A stretch of 64,000 nt of DNA from Myrica gale (GCA_963930655.1 OZ005603.1:26054201-26118200); one strand, 5' to 3'; shown: positions 1 through 13,120, counted from the first letter of the stretch. Made by a program: numbers and translations. The notes: generated by a model from the letters alone, not told the origin.

Positions 1-3000
1 CATGAAACCAAGAGGATACAGAAATGCTGTGAAACCGATCGGACATAGAAATGTTCAAGCAACTCAAATGAAGCGTGATTTCTGCTGGCTAGTAATGCCC
101 AGCTATATGGACAAATAATAATATGGCTAGCTAGGTACGCTCCTATTTCAACCACCAACATGGAGTTTTTGAAGTTTGGTGACGCTTGTCTTGGTGATGA
201 TTACTTCAACCTTAATCAATTCAGCTGAGGTAATTCGTTTTAGATCATCAATCACCTCTCTTCTCGAATTGAGTGATTATTGAAGTACAGCTATTTTGTC
301 TCTGTGCGGATCTCTCACAGGTGTTTAATTGATGAAGTTATTAGTTAAATGGCCTAGTAGAACAGATTAAACATACACCAAGTTTGTTTTCATAGCTCAA
401 AGTATTGAAAAGCTAACTCTTGTATTTTTTTTCAAAATACAAACTATAGTGTAAACTTTGAAGACTTGAATATATTCGTCTTTAACTATAGGTTAAATTA
501 GGTTATTTAAATTATGGCCAACATGTCTCTATTTACTTCTTCAGAAATCTTGGATTCAAGCCCAATATATCTTAATATATTATATTGTATAAACAACCAA
601 TTACCACTTATGTGTTATATATATCTTGTTCGTACATAGATAAATCACTTGATATCGTCTTTATACCTTCCAAATTCTATGTTGGGTCTATAATTAATTC
701 AAGTACCATCTAAGTTATATTAATTTCAATTAGTCATTTCATTGAGTTTGGATATATACGGTTTGAGATTCAAACCTAACTCCCCATGACCTAAAAAGTT
801 TAGTGACTTCCAACTTGTCTCTTCCAAGCAACCAATGCATGGTTTGCTATATATATATATACATATTTCATCAATAATTGTTACTTTATAGTATAAAAGA
901 TGGCAGTATTATATTTTGCTTAAAGAAAAAAAATTGCAATCATGAATCCCATTGACTGGTTAGGTAAGATTGGGAGTAAAGGGAATGATTTTGTAATAAT
1001 TTGTTGGGGGTACTTATTGTAAGCTCAGACACAGACTCAGACTGTGAGGTCATGAAGCGTAAATTCCGTGACTTTGATATGTACTGAGACTCTTAGAAAA
1101 AAAAAAGATAAGTACTAAGACTTGTTTTTTCCTTTAAAATCTTTCAAGTACTTTTGATAGTAAGACAAAAAAGGGTCTCAAAAGACACCAAAATTCCACT
1201 TAATACCACGACCTTCAAAATAAAATATTTAAAAAAATTAAAAATTTAACAAATAGAAAAATAGAAAAAGGGAAAGGTAAAAATCATAGTACATGGATCT
1301 TAAGAAACTGTGCAAGAGAGAATTCTCGAACTTTGTTGCGCGGAAGAATAACGTTAAGAGGGGGAAGACTGCCACAGCAGCAGAGTCAGAGAGATTAATG
1401 CCACGACAGCGTTCTCAGGTAAGAGAATGTCTGACCCTTTCGCAATTTTCACACGCGTGAGAGCGTGTGTTGTCACGACTCACAAGAGAACAAGGTACTA
1501 CTGTTTTGTCAGTTAGGAGGAAGCTGACAGTGGGCACTCGGTTCTATTGATTCGATCCTACACGCACGCGCTCCAGAGCTGGTGTGGAGTGGAAGTCCTC
1601 AATTTTTGTAGCCCGGGCTTCATGCGTCATTGTTGATTCCCTGATAGCTCCCCCATTGGCTGGTATTTCTGGCACAAACGGAGCGCGGAATTGAAAGGAC
1701 TTCGCTCGTACAGTTCTAAAGTTATCCGCAACGTGCGTGGGAGGAAGGGATAAGCAACTATACGCCAAGAGTTGAGAGTTAAAAGACTTAAGACAATCCA
1801 CCTGCTAGCTAGTTTCTTTCTCTTCTTACTTTTTTCTTGATACAGGAAGAAAAAAAAGAAAGAAGAAGCAGTTGAGCAGCCTCACATGGTAGCTCTATAT
1901 AGTTTCTTCCTCAAATCTAACGACTATATCTATATGCTTTTGAGTGGGAGTTTGTTGATGGCCGTTTGCGTAATTAACACTGCCAAACGGCCCAAACCCC
2001 ATTGTAGGGGATTTCTCTTATAGCTTGTCAGGATGTTTTAGGTACTAGGGTTTTTTGGAGGCTACATATTAGTCAGGCAGGAAGTTTAATGGCGGATCTT
2101 TTAGATCCTGCTCAAAGTACTAGATCACAACGTTAACCCAGATACGTAATCAACGGCTGGTTTTAGATGTTTACTGGTTCAGCCCCGACGGAAATTTTCC
2201 AAGATATCCGGAGAAAGTTCGAGAGAAATATCGATCGAGAGGCCCCTATCATGGGCTACTGTATATTTCTCGATACAAGAACATAGTGTCGGACGGCCAA
2301 TATTCCTCAAAAGTAATAAGATGAGGATAAAGAACATCCCCGTCTCAGCCTTTAGGAAACTTCCCTGATATAGCCGCAATAATATTGTTATTATTTGTGT
2401 TCCAACTGGCCAGGTTGGTCATCTTGAACGAAAGGAATCTTGGGGGCTGTTTGGATTTGCTTTTGCAAGAACCAATGCTGCTTACCAAGAACGAATAAAG
2501 CACATTCAAAACCGTAAAAAAAAAAGATATCTCTCTCTCTTTCTCTGTCTCAAACAGCAGCCACAGAGATGGCAATCTCACGGTTGGTCGGTCGGTCGCT
2601 GAAGTGTTCAGTAATCAAGGAATACGTACTTATAGTGATCCCGAAATTATCGATATCGAAATGCGGGTATCAATCTGTATCTGCAAAGAGATATATCTAA
2701 GCCCAGTTAAAAGAAGGATTGTACGAAGAAAGTGTAGTAGAAGTTACTGAAGGCTCGGAAATCCGTGCTCTCTATTTGTGTACAATATATTATTTCATGT
2801 TGATGCCCACAGGGAATATTTGAGTGTAAGATATCCTCCCCCCTCTCTCTCTCTCTCAGACACGCACACACTCATTAGCAGCTTTCACTTTTGTAACGTC
2901 CTTGTTATTACCCATTCTCTCTCTCTCCCCCCCTCTAGATGATCTCCATGAACGTAATAGGTGGAGAAGGAAAGTGAAAGACTGAGATTCCCAAGCTCTA

Positions 3001-3170
3001 CTGAGTCCTCACGTTCTCCCACATGTGCTCAATCATGCACATGTCCCGGATTTTGAGATTCCCAAGTCATTTCACATACCAAAATTGCCCGACCCCTGTG
3101 GACCCAGATGAAACTATGCCACCCTATTCTCCTTAATTAGGCAAAGATTCAATTCGATGCCATTTTCTCG
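1..3170. other. AT-rich intergenic DNA, no gene recognised
   Basis: No open frame here matches a family I recognise. The longest, on the minus strand at 1544-1801 (85 codons), has no splice context or domain. The stretch holds CT-rich simple sequence near 2838-2860 and 2916-2938 and a 9-bp perfect stem at 1960-1992. Nothing else can be supported. Confidence 0.6.
1960..1992. repeat. Short perfect inverted repeat (9-bp stem, 15-nt loop)
   Basis: GGCCGTTTG at 1960-1968 is followed by its exact reverse complement CAAACGGCC at 984-992 of the same kilobase (1984-1992), leaving a 15-nt loop. It lies in intergenic DNA with no adjacent gene, so no role can be assigned. Confidence 0.6.
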
Positions 3171-3177
3171 AGGAGTT

Positions 3178-3440
3178 TTTTTTGGGTGACGAGAAAAATT
3201 CGGGCACCCAATCACGTGTACCGAGTTCGGACGAACTTAACCCAGTATACGCACGAGGTGGGCTTAACGCCGCGGCAAACCCCGGGCCGTGCAGCCCTTC
3301 CAAACCACACATGTCAGTTAAATCCAGCTTCGCTGAGGGAGTGACCCCAAAGAGTTGTTTGCACCTGAGAGGATTCGAACTTGGGACCTCAGGGGGAGCA
3401 AACCCCTAGGCCTCAAGCCTTCACCACTCAGGCCAACCCC
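3178..3440 (-). mobile_element. tRNA-derived SINE
   Basis: Read on the minus strand this is a typical plant SINE of about 260 bp. It starts with a tRNA-like head containing an A box (TGGCCTGAGTGG, 3424-3435) and a B box (GTTCGAATCC, 3371-3380). A tRNA-unrelated body follows, then a short A run (the T run at 3177-3184 on the plus strand). These boxes are the internal RNA polymerase III promoter of tRNA-type SINEs. The head is degenerate as a tRNA: it cannot be folded into a full cloverleaf with an acceptor stem, which argues against a functional tRNA gene. I could not identify a clear target-site duplication, so exact ends are uncertain. Confidence 0.7.
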
Positions 3441-3987
3441 TTAGGGTTAAAAATGAGCTTTTCCTTGACCCTGTTAAAGACTTGTCCGTCTAAAATGCAT
3501 TTCTGCACAAGAAAATAGTTTCCAGAGGGTCCCCTTTGGGCCAAACAATTCTTTGACATTTTCGTAGGGAGCTTAGCATCCTATGAGATCACTTTCCAGC
3601 AATGTCCAAAGAGCCGTGTAGTATGAGTAGTAGTAGTACTAGAGCTATCTCTATAACATCAGGATCCACGCGTAATTGATCTCGTACGTTGTATCACTAG
3701 CAGACTGATCATTAGGAAAACCAAAAGCCTTAATTGATGCCATTAATGCTAATTAAGTGGCATTCTGTGAATATATAATTAAGATGGGCGCCACTCGACA
3801 ATCTGGCACAGTGGTACGGATATACATTTTATTTTAAGACGAGATAATATTAATTAGTCATGCCAAGGCATATATATTACCTGGCCGTGGATGCTTTGGC
3901 ACGAGTTAACGACTCACACAATTCACGCGTATGCATGAATGATGATCCACAATATACTCATGGCGTATAATCTCAAACACTTCATCT
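3441..3987. other. Intergenic DNA between SINE and hAT element
   Basis: AT-rich sequence with no open frame or structure that I can support. No promoter or RNA gene was recognised. Confidence 0.5.
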
Positions 3988-4832
3988 CAGTGGCGGAACC
4001 AGAACTCAATTTGAGAAGAGGCAAACTCTTAAGGCGAAATGAAAAAAAAAAAAAATTCTACTTAATGCAAAAAGTATCTTAGAATTAAAATATCAAAAAT
4101 TAAAGACAAAGCATTAAGAATATTTAAATATACTATCTGCTGAGACTAACAGGTGACAATTGGATTCTACGAGTCTACATCTTTTGAAAACATTACAAAA
4201 TAGCTTCATTCTCAATAGTTTCAAAAATTTCTCTCACGATTTGTACTCTATGTTAATATTCATCTAGTCATCTCTCATCTTATTACGCAACTCAGTCTTT
4301 ATAATCTCCATCGCAGAGAACACTCTCTTAACGATTGCAGTCGTAACATTTTTAAATTTATAATCTGATTCATTGTTTTAAAGTATTTTAATATTCAATA
4401 AAGTTAGATTTACAAAATTTTATCATTATTTAAAAAGAGAACCTTTTTCATAGGCAGAAGCAATAATATGGTTAAAACAAACAAAAATGGGAGGGAAAAA
4501 GGAAAGTGCATGGAAGGGAAAATGGAAATTTCTCGAGTCCCGATCCTTGTTTATTTATTAGCAATCAAACATTACTGTTTTTTGGCACTCTGTTGCATTC
4601 TGGGCGCACATATATATAAAAACATTTTTTATATCGCGTGCTACTCTCATGTAGTAATTTCCTATTTCGCGTAACATATATATATAAAGGAACAATGTGC
4701 AAGGACTAGCCAAGGGGGGGCCTGGCTGCCTGGAGGCAAATATATGTAAAAAAAATAAAAATAAAAATGCTTTAATTTGACAGAACAGAGAGGGGGCAGC
4801 CGCCCAAGGCGCCCCTAGTGCATCCGTCACTT
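3988..4832. mobile_element. Old non-autonomous hAT-like element
   Basis: The left end CAGTGGCGGAACC and the reverse complement of the right end (AAGTGACGGATGC) form imperfect terminal inverted repeats. The flanking 8-mers CTTCATCT (3980-3987) and CTTCGTCC (4833-4840) match at 6 of 8 positions, consistent with a diverged 8-bp hAT duplication. The interior is AT-rich with a GGGGGCAGCCGCCC-like block near the right end, a common subterminal pattern in plant repeats. No transposase is present; open frames inside (4468-4674, 4558-4830) overlap on opposite strands and look like chance. Confidence 0.5.
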
Positions 4833-5478
4833 CTTCGTCCAGTATTTGTGTACGTTGGGAGTTTCAAGTTTCAAGTTTTTTTTTTCTTAATTGGGTGTCC
4901 GATCATTTTATGCCCACTCGATTAATTTCGAGACTTGTATCGTTCCCGTCTGGCACAAACCAAGTAATTACTGACGAATAAGTTGATTTACGAATAATGC
5001 TCGGAGTAAATGCATCTCGATCTTCATGTAACTCTTTCTGCAAAATAAAAAAAATAACCCCGGGTACTGGGGTGTGGCACCTCCGATGATAAATCCAGTG
5101 CCTTTGTATAAAAATTTCTCTATTCAACTTCTCAATTTTAACCTACCTTCCTTCTTCATCATACTCTAATTTTATAGCCCTTTTCCCACGTCTTCACGTT
5201 TCTCCTTTTCGAGGGACTTTGATCCCTTATTTCTATCGTGTCTCATAGAATGTTCCTTTCACACGTCTCATCGTGTAAAGTTAGTTTCTTGTCGTGGGGA
5301 TCTCGGGATCGTGGGGGTGTCACACGTTATATGTTGGCTTATAACTGACGTACTGCGTGTCGTGGCCTTCTTTCCTTTGGGCTTGGTCGGATGTGGACCT
5401 TTCATCATTGGTGGTCTCTTTGTATGATTGCCTTGTTCGGCCCAAATTAATTTGGGCAGGATTAATTCAATTTCGGTA
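4833..5478. other. Intergenic DNA, no gene recognised
   Basis: Mixed-composition sequence between two hAT-like elements. The minus-strand open frame at 4903-5127 has no recognisable domain and no splice context. Confidence 0.5.
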
Positions 5479-5486
5479 TCATCAAT

Positions 5487-6084
5487 TAGGGGTGTTCATT
5501 TGTACCGGCGGTGACCGTTTTAACCGCTAAAACCGTCACCGCTACCGTTACCGTAACCGGTAATAGCGGTTATTGTGTCTTAGCGGTGCGGTGCGGTTAC
5601 GGTGTCAAATATGTGATTCCGTCAATTGCGATGACGGTGAAGGTTTTCGCCAAACCGTCACCTACACTACCATTAACCACCCATAGTTGAGACTTAAGAT
5701 GATTATTGATTATGTGACATATTTTTGTTGAGCTTTTGTTGGAATATGTTAGTTGGTTTATGTCACATTGTTGGACACTTTTATTAGACTTTAGTCTTTA
5801 TGTTTGAATATGATATTATGTTGGACTTATGAACAACTTATTATATTTGTTATAATTATTAATGATTATGATATTATGTTTGAATATGTTATGATATTTG
5901 TCCATTTGATATGATTATTGATTATGATATTATGTTAGAAATTTAAACAGCCCAAAACAGTGAAACAAATGAAAAAGCTCATTTTTTTGGCACAACAATT
6001 ATACGGTTTAAGAGGTTACCGTATAACTGTTACCGTTAATACTGTCACCGAAAAGAGCGATTATTATACTGTTAACCACCCTTA
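5487..6084. mobile_element. Non-autonomous hAT element with 8-bp target duplication
   Basis: The element begins TAGGGGTGTTCA and ends ..ACCACCCTTA, giving inverted termini of the TAGGGGTG type. It is flanked by perfect 8-bp direct repeats TCATCAAT at 5479-5486 and 6085-6092, the hallmark of hAT transposition. Subterminal regions are filled with short motifs built on ACCGTTACCG/CGGTAACGG, as expected for transposase binding sites in hAT elements. The 598-bp element has an AT-rich core with no coding capacity, so it would depend on a transposase in trans. The same terminal motif opens the larger hAT element at 10430. Confidence 0.85.
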
Positions 6085-6092
6085 TCATCAAT

Positions 6093-8943
6093 TACCAAGC
6101 TAACGACACTAAGAGTATTGGTCCCAAATGGTTAGTAGCACATATTAAGTTTTGAACTTAAAACCTTGAAGGGAGCAAACCAACAAAATTCAGGACTTAA
6201 CTATTAGACCGATACATGGGATTGGAGTTTCCAAGTTGATATGCTTCTTCCACCAACTTATTTGTTTTCTACACAGGTAGATAAATAATATTCTTCCTAG
6301 AAGTACTTTATCTGTCAGTACTTGAGAGTATAAGATCTCACTCATCTTTATTGGACTCAAATCGTAGAACCCTTTCATTGGTTTGATATATGCATGGATT
6401 CATTATTAATATGAACTATAATAGTATGATAATTGTCTTGAGATCATTTTGTCTACGACGTTTTTCTTTCAGGTTACATAGAAAAATGAAGGAACAAGAT
6501 GAACCCACCTTATTTTTATTTGGTACATGCATAGAATGTAAATAGGTGAAATTTTTCTAAAAGATTAATGGAAAGATCCTATCTTTTGGTAATCTTAATT
6601 AATACGTTTCAATATGATTTTTTGGTACAAACTTATTGGGACATTCCATTTTCAGAAAGAACTTGTGAATGTGATAAGCTAACATGTAAGAGAAAGTGAG
6701 GTGCTAAAGTTATCCGTAGTGGTCCATCCTAATTAATGTTTCTCTCATGGCTCGATAACATGATGATCATTCTCCAGCAATTAGCAAATAATGTGCACAA
6801 AATGTATAAATTACTATAATTTAACTCACCCCAAAATATAAAAATTTCACTTGGCTACTGCATGTTGATACAATGGCTATTATTTTTGTCACATTTACAC
6901 TCGCTTATTATTGACTTCGGGCACTTTATATTATCCATTAAAAATTTATCGTCAATTTGAATGAGAATTATTATTTGATGCATGAAAGAACATTAACTTT
7001 ATGTCCATTAGTTTTTTAATATAACTTTTTGTGAGTGTAAAATCATAATTTTATAAGTAGAAAAAGTAATATTCTTCAAAATTGATGAAACATTTTAACG
7101 GATGATGCAAAATGTCTCAGATTAATAATTGGTAGGTGCAACGTGAAAAATAATAATAGTCCTAGATAGAAAGTGGTAAGATCTCATAATTAGAAGATGC
7201 AAAATATATTTATTTCCCTTAAAAAATCAGAATTTGAACCGAAAATTCGTCATATGTATTTATAGATTGATAGATTCGGGTCGACTAATCATCTTCTTTG
7301 TCAAGGGTTCCATTTAGTTGATTGTATACTTATTTTAAAGCTAAAGCGCTTTAGTATCCATTAATTAACAAAAAGGAAAGAAAGAGATACTAATTAAAGA
7401 TGAAGCATTTTGAGTACTCGCGCGATCTTGTAGGCACTCATCTTTTGCAAAGTGGGCTGTCGTGTTCCTCATGACGTGTTTTGTCCTCTAAATATAATAA
7501 TGTAACACATTAATTTATTAATTAAGTATTATGTGTATATATATACCTTTAATTTGTTGCCCTACAAGTCGGTGCTAATATGAGGATTACATTAATTATA
7601 CATCCTCACTCCTTTAAAAGACTATGCTGGTATGTCACTCTTTGAATGGTGAGTAATGTTTCCATATGGTGATTGATTTTTTTTTTGGGTTTCTTTAATT
7701 TTTCGTATATATATAATATATGCATGGAATGGATGCTTGCGTGAGGAAGCACTCAGATAATTAGGGTTGATTTCTCCGTCATCAAAGTTCATATCTTATG
7801 TAGAAGACAAGGTTTATCTATTCCAACGCAAATTTCTGGCAACAATCTTCTGGAAGTCCAAACAAGTTACAAGGTCAATTTCCAAGTTTTTGGTTTGTAT
7901 ATAGTAGAGATTCCTAGTCACCCTTGTCGTTTCGCTTTTGTCTTTTTCCCTTTGTCTTTTTTTTTTTTACTCTTTTAGACGGTAAATATGGTACAGGCCC
8001 ATTGAAAGAGCTTTCGTTCCCCATGCACGCACCAGATTGTCCAAGAGAAGACTGCATGCGACACTTGGGAGAATACGCGTGGAGCTCTCCATCAGAAAGT
8101 TGGAGAATTTTCTAAAAAGAAGAGGAAAATCCCTCTCCAGACGATTGTGGCCACGTTGGAGCTAAGGGACGCCAAAAGCAGGTGGTTTATGAAGCCACAG
8201 ATTCCGGCGTCGCTGTATTGGGAAATTGGAATATCTCTTTCCAATTGACATTGATTAGCACTACTCTTAACATAATTGCACCACTATAATGATATATCAG
8301 CTTTGCCTTATATATATATATATATATTGTTTTTACACGCTTCTGAAGATGACTAGTCCACAAATGATGTGCATATGGACGTGACTCGACTCTCAGTCAT
8401 AGAAGGGACGATTCAAAATTAATCTTGCTCTTTTGGATGACTACAACCCAAAAAAAGTTAAGGCCCAAATTAATGTATCCGACCTGCAGGCCCAGTAATC
8501 GCTGCCCCTCTTCTCTGACCCAATGGGCCAGATAGAGTTCCATTCCCCACCCCTATGTGTCGCACACCCACCCCCAAGCAAAGAAGCTGGATTTGGAATT
8601 TTGGACTCATCTGTCTTTTTCAATTTTCAGGTCCTTATCGTTTTGCAAGCTTCGCTGGCTTCATCAACTCCACTTTGGTCGATTCCTCAAGCCCTGAAAC
8701 GAAGAATGATATCAAGTTCTAGAGTTTTGATGCAGTTTTTGGGCTTGTGGGATTGTTTTGGAATGTATCCTAAATGTCGATTTATTTTTTCCAAAACTTA
8801 GATTACTATCGGGGTAGACTGGATTATCTAAACAAATCCCACGTCCAAATCCGATAGAGAGAGAGGGGGAGTGAGAAAACACTACAATGAAAAAGCTATT
8901 TTCAAGTTTTCAGCTCTTAATTTAGGAAACAAATAAAAAATAA
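6093..8943. other. AT-rich intergenic DNA, no gene recognised
   Basis: Long AT-rich tract. The open frames at 6190-6378, 7924-8115, 8441-8623 and 8523-8801 have no family resemblance and overlap on both strands. A (TA)n run lies at 8309-8327. Confidence 0.55.
8309..8327. repeat. (TA)n microsatellite
   Basis: Uninterrupted alternating T and A for 19 bases in intergenic DNA. Confidence 0.9.
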
Positions 8944-9256
8944 GGCTTAATTGCTTCTCCAGTCCCTGTAATATTGACTTTAAACAAATAAGTCTTTGAG
9001 GGTACAATTTTGAACGGGTCTGTCCATGTGGTACATTTTTTAGACATATGAGTGCTTTCGTTTACCAAAAGTTAGTCGACTAAAGAAAAATCAACATGGA
9101 TTGGAGTCTGGATGTCCATTTTTTAGATCGAACAGTCTATCCTAAACTCTGTCTGTACTAATGGACTAAGGTTTCGCAGACAGTAGGACCTATATGTTTG
9201 AAAAATGGATCACAAGAACCTGTCAATACCACAAAACCTGTAATAGTAACTACGCC
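8944..9256. mobile_element. MULE-type MITE (about 313 bp)
   Basis: The left end GGCTTAATTGCTTCTCCAG and the reverse complement of the right end (GGCGTAGTTACTATTACAG) are related. The similarity continues inward through CTGTAATATTGAC and a GTCTAAAAAATG-type motif, so the whole element is close to palindromic. Flanking 9-mers AAAAAATAA and TAAAAATAA match at 8 of 9 positions, fitting the 9-bp duplication of Mutator-like elements. A second member with the same GGCTTA..TGTGGTATTGAC terminus and a perfect duplication is at 48007-48347. It has no coding capacity. Confidence 0.7.
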
Positions 9257-10011
9257 TAAAAATAATAATAACAGAAAATTCAAATCAACAATAATAGGTT
9301 GGAAGACACATTGCAAGTAGTTTAATAGTTATGATCAAGACATAATTTTTTAAATAGTATAAATGTTTTATATGAATCAAACACGCACAACTACTTTGAA
9401 CTTAATATAAAGTGTATCCTACCACATTACTTCTTGTAGATTCAAAAAAATATCACACTTTTTTTTTCTTTTTTTTTTCCAAAAACTCTAAATATTGTCA
9501 AAAAATTTAAAAATAAGGCTCGTGAAAAAGAAAAATCATTTCTACGTAGGTCAAACACAGCGTAATGCAAAGTTGGGAGTGTCGAAAACTGAAATTTATA
9601 ATACAAAACCACAATATCATTTTTTAGATCCAATTAAGTATTTTTTTTTAATATATCTTTAAGAGTGTATTTTTCATAATAGAACTGAGATTTGAATCGA
9701 TGTCTCTCGCTTAATTGTCTTAATTAAACATATAAAATGACGTTATTTGACGTTGTTTTATTTTTTTATCATTTTCCTGATGTTTTTTTTTTATAAAAAA
9801 TATCTATGGCAAATAATTTTTTTTCCCGAGTAGAGGCATTCATAAAACAAGGGGGAAAAACTCAAGGTTCGGTTATTGTACAAAGCACAATCGTGTGAAG
9901 CGGCACAAAGCAACGGTCAAGATTTAAAACAAGCGAACGGACGGTGAAGATGGTTCCATGATGTAACATCTTAAAAATATAATAATGTTCTTCTTGTTAT
10001 ATCTCATGAAA
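9257..10011. other. AT-rich intergenic DNA
   Basis: Contains poly-T and poly-A runs and no gene. The minus-strand open frame at 9442-9633 is low-complexity. Confidence 0.5.
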
Positions 10012-10200
10012 ACATGATGTGTAACGTTTACTCTTCAGAAATTAGTGTTGTATAAATGCTCGCTTATATCTAAAAACATGTTGCGTGGCTCGCCTATTCG
10101 TAACGTATCGTATAACCCATCTTTTCTACATCTAAAAACAAACTGTGTAACCTTTCCTCTTCATAAAGTATTTTATATATTTTCTAGATCTAAAAATATG
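10012..10200. repeat. Diverged tandem repeat, about 60-bp period, interrupted by a MITE
   Basis: Related units containing TAAAAA[CT]A, GTAAC..TT.CTCTTCA and CTAGAT-like motifs recur, with TAAAAA at 10071, 10133 and 10191 (spacing 62 and 58 bp). The unit resumes at 13786-13870 (AAAAATATGTTGCATAACC, then CTCTTCAGAAATTATTG) on the far side of the MULE-MITE/hAT nest. The element therefore inserted inside the array. No coding potential is evident. Confidence 0.55.
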
Positions 10201-12307
10201 GCAAAATACAATTTTTCACCCTCGAATTATCATGACTTTTTTACTTTGCATCCTAAACTATCACTTTCGAGGCATTTCACCATCTAATTATCAATTTTAG
10301 ACACTTTGCACCTTATGTCAAACTGACGATATGTCATTGACCCACTTTGCATATATTTAAGATATTATTATAAATTCATTACATTTTTGGGGGTATTAGG
10401 GTACAAAGTGTCTAAAGTAGTAGTTGGAGTAGGGGTGTTCACGGAATGGTGAAACCTGACCCGACCCGGGCTTCCGACCCCACCCGCGTGAAATCGGGTC
10501 GGCCTTCCGAAATGACGGGTCGGGTTTCGGGTTAATAAATTTATTTCCGAATATTATGGGTCGGGTGTCGGAATACCCTCGAAATTTCCGAAATTTCCGA
10601 CCCGACCCGTACCCGAAATGTATATGCATCAAAACTACGTCGTTTTGATCTCCTACTTATACTTCATTAAGTCTTATGCCCTAACCTAACGCCTCCGCCC
10701 CATTCTTCTTCATTACGTCGTTTTGATTTCTCCCCGCCTCCCAAATCTTCTCCTCCGCTCCCTGCCCCCCTCTCCGGTGAGATTCTATCTCTCTACGCCT
10801 CCGCACATCTCTGGTCTTCAGGCTTCACGGGAAAACGCCGTTGTGCCGCAAATCTTCGAGATCTATAACCTTTTCTTCATTCGTCACTCATCAGGTACGA
10901 ATTCGTGAAACTCGATATATTCGTCAGCAAGTTTTTATTTATGTAAATTTATTTACCGACTATTTGTCATTTGTGTGTACGTAGGCTCTATTTGCGTGGA
11001 ATTTATTGTACGTGCTCGATATATTCCTCAGCCAATTTTTGATTTTACGGGGCCCATCACGATCTGTGAGTACTGATTCACTGATTCATTTTCAGATCTG
11101 CGTATCTTTGATCATTTGTGTAAATTAGCCGAATTTAACTCAGTTATTGATCAAAAAAAGGGTGAATTTCCTAATTATATTTTCTGTACATACATCCAAA
11201 CGGGATACAGTTTTCTCAAATTTCACTATGTTGCGGTATCATTAATTGCACCGTAATGGTTTATTGTTGCGATCCTAATTTGCCAAATCCAGCATGTTGT
11301 GTCTAGCTAGTTCTTCATGAACGTCAAAGAACAAAAATGGGAAAGTACATGCTACGGCTAGCTAAGTTGATTAGTACTAAGTTAAATCTGGAATTATGCA
11401 ATAAGCTTTTCTCTGCACCTAGAACCCCAACCAAATGGAGCAATTTAGAGCGAAAAACATAGAGGAGAAATTAATACTAAGTTAACTCACTATACAGTAG
11501 ATAAAGTTGAAATTTATGAAAAAGAAAGATGAACATAAATTCTAACATAATCGGCCACGGATCAGAATATTTCCATTGTTTAGGGGAATACCATGCTTCT
11601 TGTTCTTATAAATGCTTAAGATTTTGACCTTTAACAGATGATCTTACTCGATTTTGCTATGAATATGGACAAACCAAAAGGAAAATGTTTGACAATGTGA
11701 AGAGCTGAGCTTAAGTCCTATCCTTTTCTCAGCAACCAAAGCGCCAGAGTTTTTTAATGAAGAGTTTTTACAGCATACTTTTTATTCTGCAAATCAGATG
11801 GATGCATTGGCAGTCGGTTGATTTTGCTTTTAAGGCTAAACACTTCTGTTGGATAGCTAACTAGGCTGGTTATGTATGGAGTATTCGGTTTGCAGAAAAT
11901 TGTTTGCCTTGGACCTCATTTCTTGATAAGAATGAACTTTTATATGATGTTCATAGGAGATATTTATTTTAGTTGGAATCTAGATAAAAAGTTTTTTTCG
12001 TTTGGTAAGTGGCTGAATGGGGGCCAAAAGCAGACATATGTGCAGTGTTGAAACACAATATCTATAGGTTTGGTTTTGCAAAAGATATTTTTCATTCTTT
12101 CTTGTCCTCTAGTCTGGCAGTCTGGCACTAGCACTCCGCTATCAAGAAAGCAACATTTTGCTTGCTGAATGTCCACAATGGTGGTGCTTTTCAGTAGTAG
12201 AAGTGAATCTTGATTTTTGTTATATTGTAATTTTATTTGATTCTTACCAGAAATAAGAATCTGATTTTAATTTTATTTGATTCTTACCTCATTTGCAATT
12301 GACACAG

Positions 12308-12607
12308 ATGGAGTCTATGGATTGTAATGAATCCAATGACGACTTTGGCATTAATAGAGATGGTGGCACGCCTACTTCAGGGGCTGATTCAAATTTCGGA
12401 CCCAGTACAAGTCCCGACACTCCAAGGTCCCAAATGAATCCAAGTCCAACATGCTCCACGGACAACATTCAGCCTCAAGTTAGTTCTGGAGGAGGTCGGC
12501 CTCCACGTTATCAGAGAAAAACTGAGTTTAAATCAAAAGCATGGGACCACTTTGTCAGCTCTATGAGATTTTTATGGTGCATGAAGAGTATGAATTGGTA
12601 CGTGTAG
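12308..12607 (+). pseudogene. Truncated hAT transposase N-terminus (BED-finger start)
   Basis: An open frame lies within the hAT element. Translation from the ATG at 12308, just after a CACAG acceptor-like sequence, gives a serine/proline/asparagine-rich N-terminal region, then a basic segment and K-S-K-A-W-D-H-F. That last piece resembles the W-x-x-F start of BED zinc fingers in plant RICESLEEPER/Ac-like transposases. The Cys and His ligands expected further on are absent; the frame ends about 16 residues later at 12605-12607. The rest of the transposase is missing. Assignment rests on the short W-D-H-F motif plus the surrounding hAT termini. It might also start at 12293. Confidence 0.55.
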
Positions 12608-13015
12608 TTTTCTCTATTATTTGTGGTCTTATCTTAGAACTTGCATAATTATAAATTTATAAGCATCTTACTTTGTTCTATTTTGTGCATGTAGGTTATG
12701 GGTGATGGAAAACTGAGGAGATGTTCCTATAGTTAGTTACTTGGTGTTGTTGAAACTTGAAACTTGTTTATTTGAATTTCTAGTTGTATTCATTTCATAT
12801 TTTTCTTTGGTATTGTAACTTGCTTATTTTAATTTTTAGTTGTATTGATTTCATATCTTGTTCATCTTTAGAGATAGGTTGTTACTTTGTTAGATCTGGA
12901 TTCTGGAATGCAGGAGGACTAAGGAGATAATGGTGGTTTTTTTCTATGCATGTTTTTCATATGTAGAATTGCAGGTGTTTGAATTTCATAGTGTTTGAAT
13001 TTCATAGTTAGATAG

Positions 13016-13120
13016 TTGAATTTCATATGTTAGGTTGTCATAGTTAGTCAGTTAGATACGTTGAATTTCATATGTTAGGTTGTCATAGTTAGTCAGTTAG
13101 ATACGTTGAATTTCATATGT
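13016..13120. repeat. 45-bp tandem repeat inside the hAT element
   Basis: A unit beginning TTGAATTTCATATGTTAGG occurs at 13016-13060 and 13061-13105 with essentially no differences. A partial third copy begins at 13106. Shorter TTGAATTTCATAGTTAGATA variants lie on both sides. Confidence 0.85.

Noticed and set aside
1544..1801. Minus-strand frame of 85 codons
   Set aside because: No family resemblance, splice context or neighbouring exons; not reported as a gene.
3360..3435. Possible tRNA gene
   Set aside because: A and B boxes are present but no acceptor stem pairs, and the sequence continues into a SINE body and A tail.
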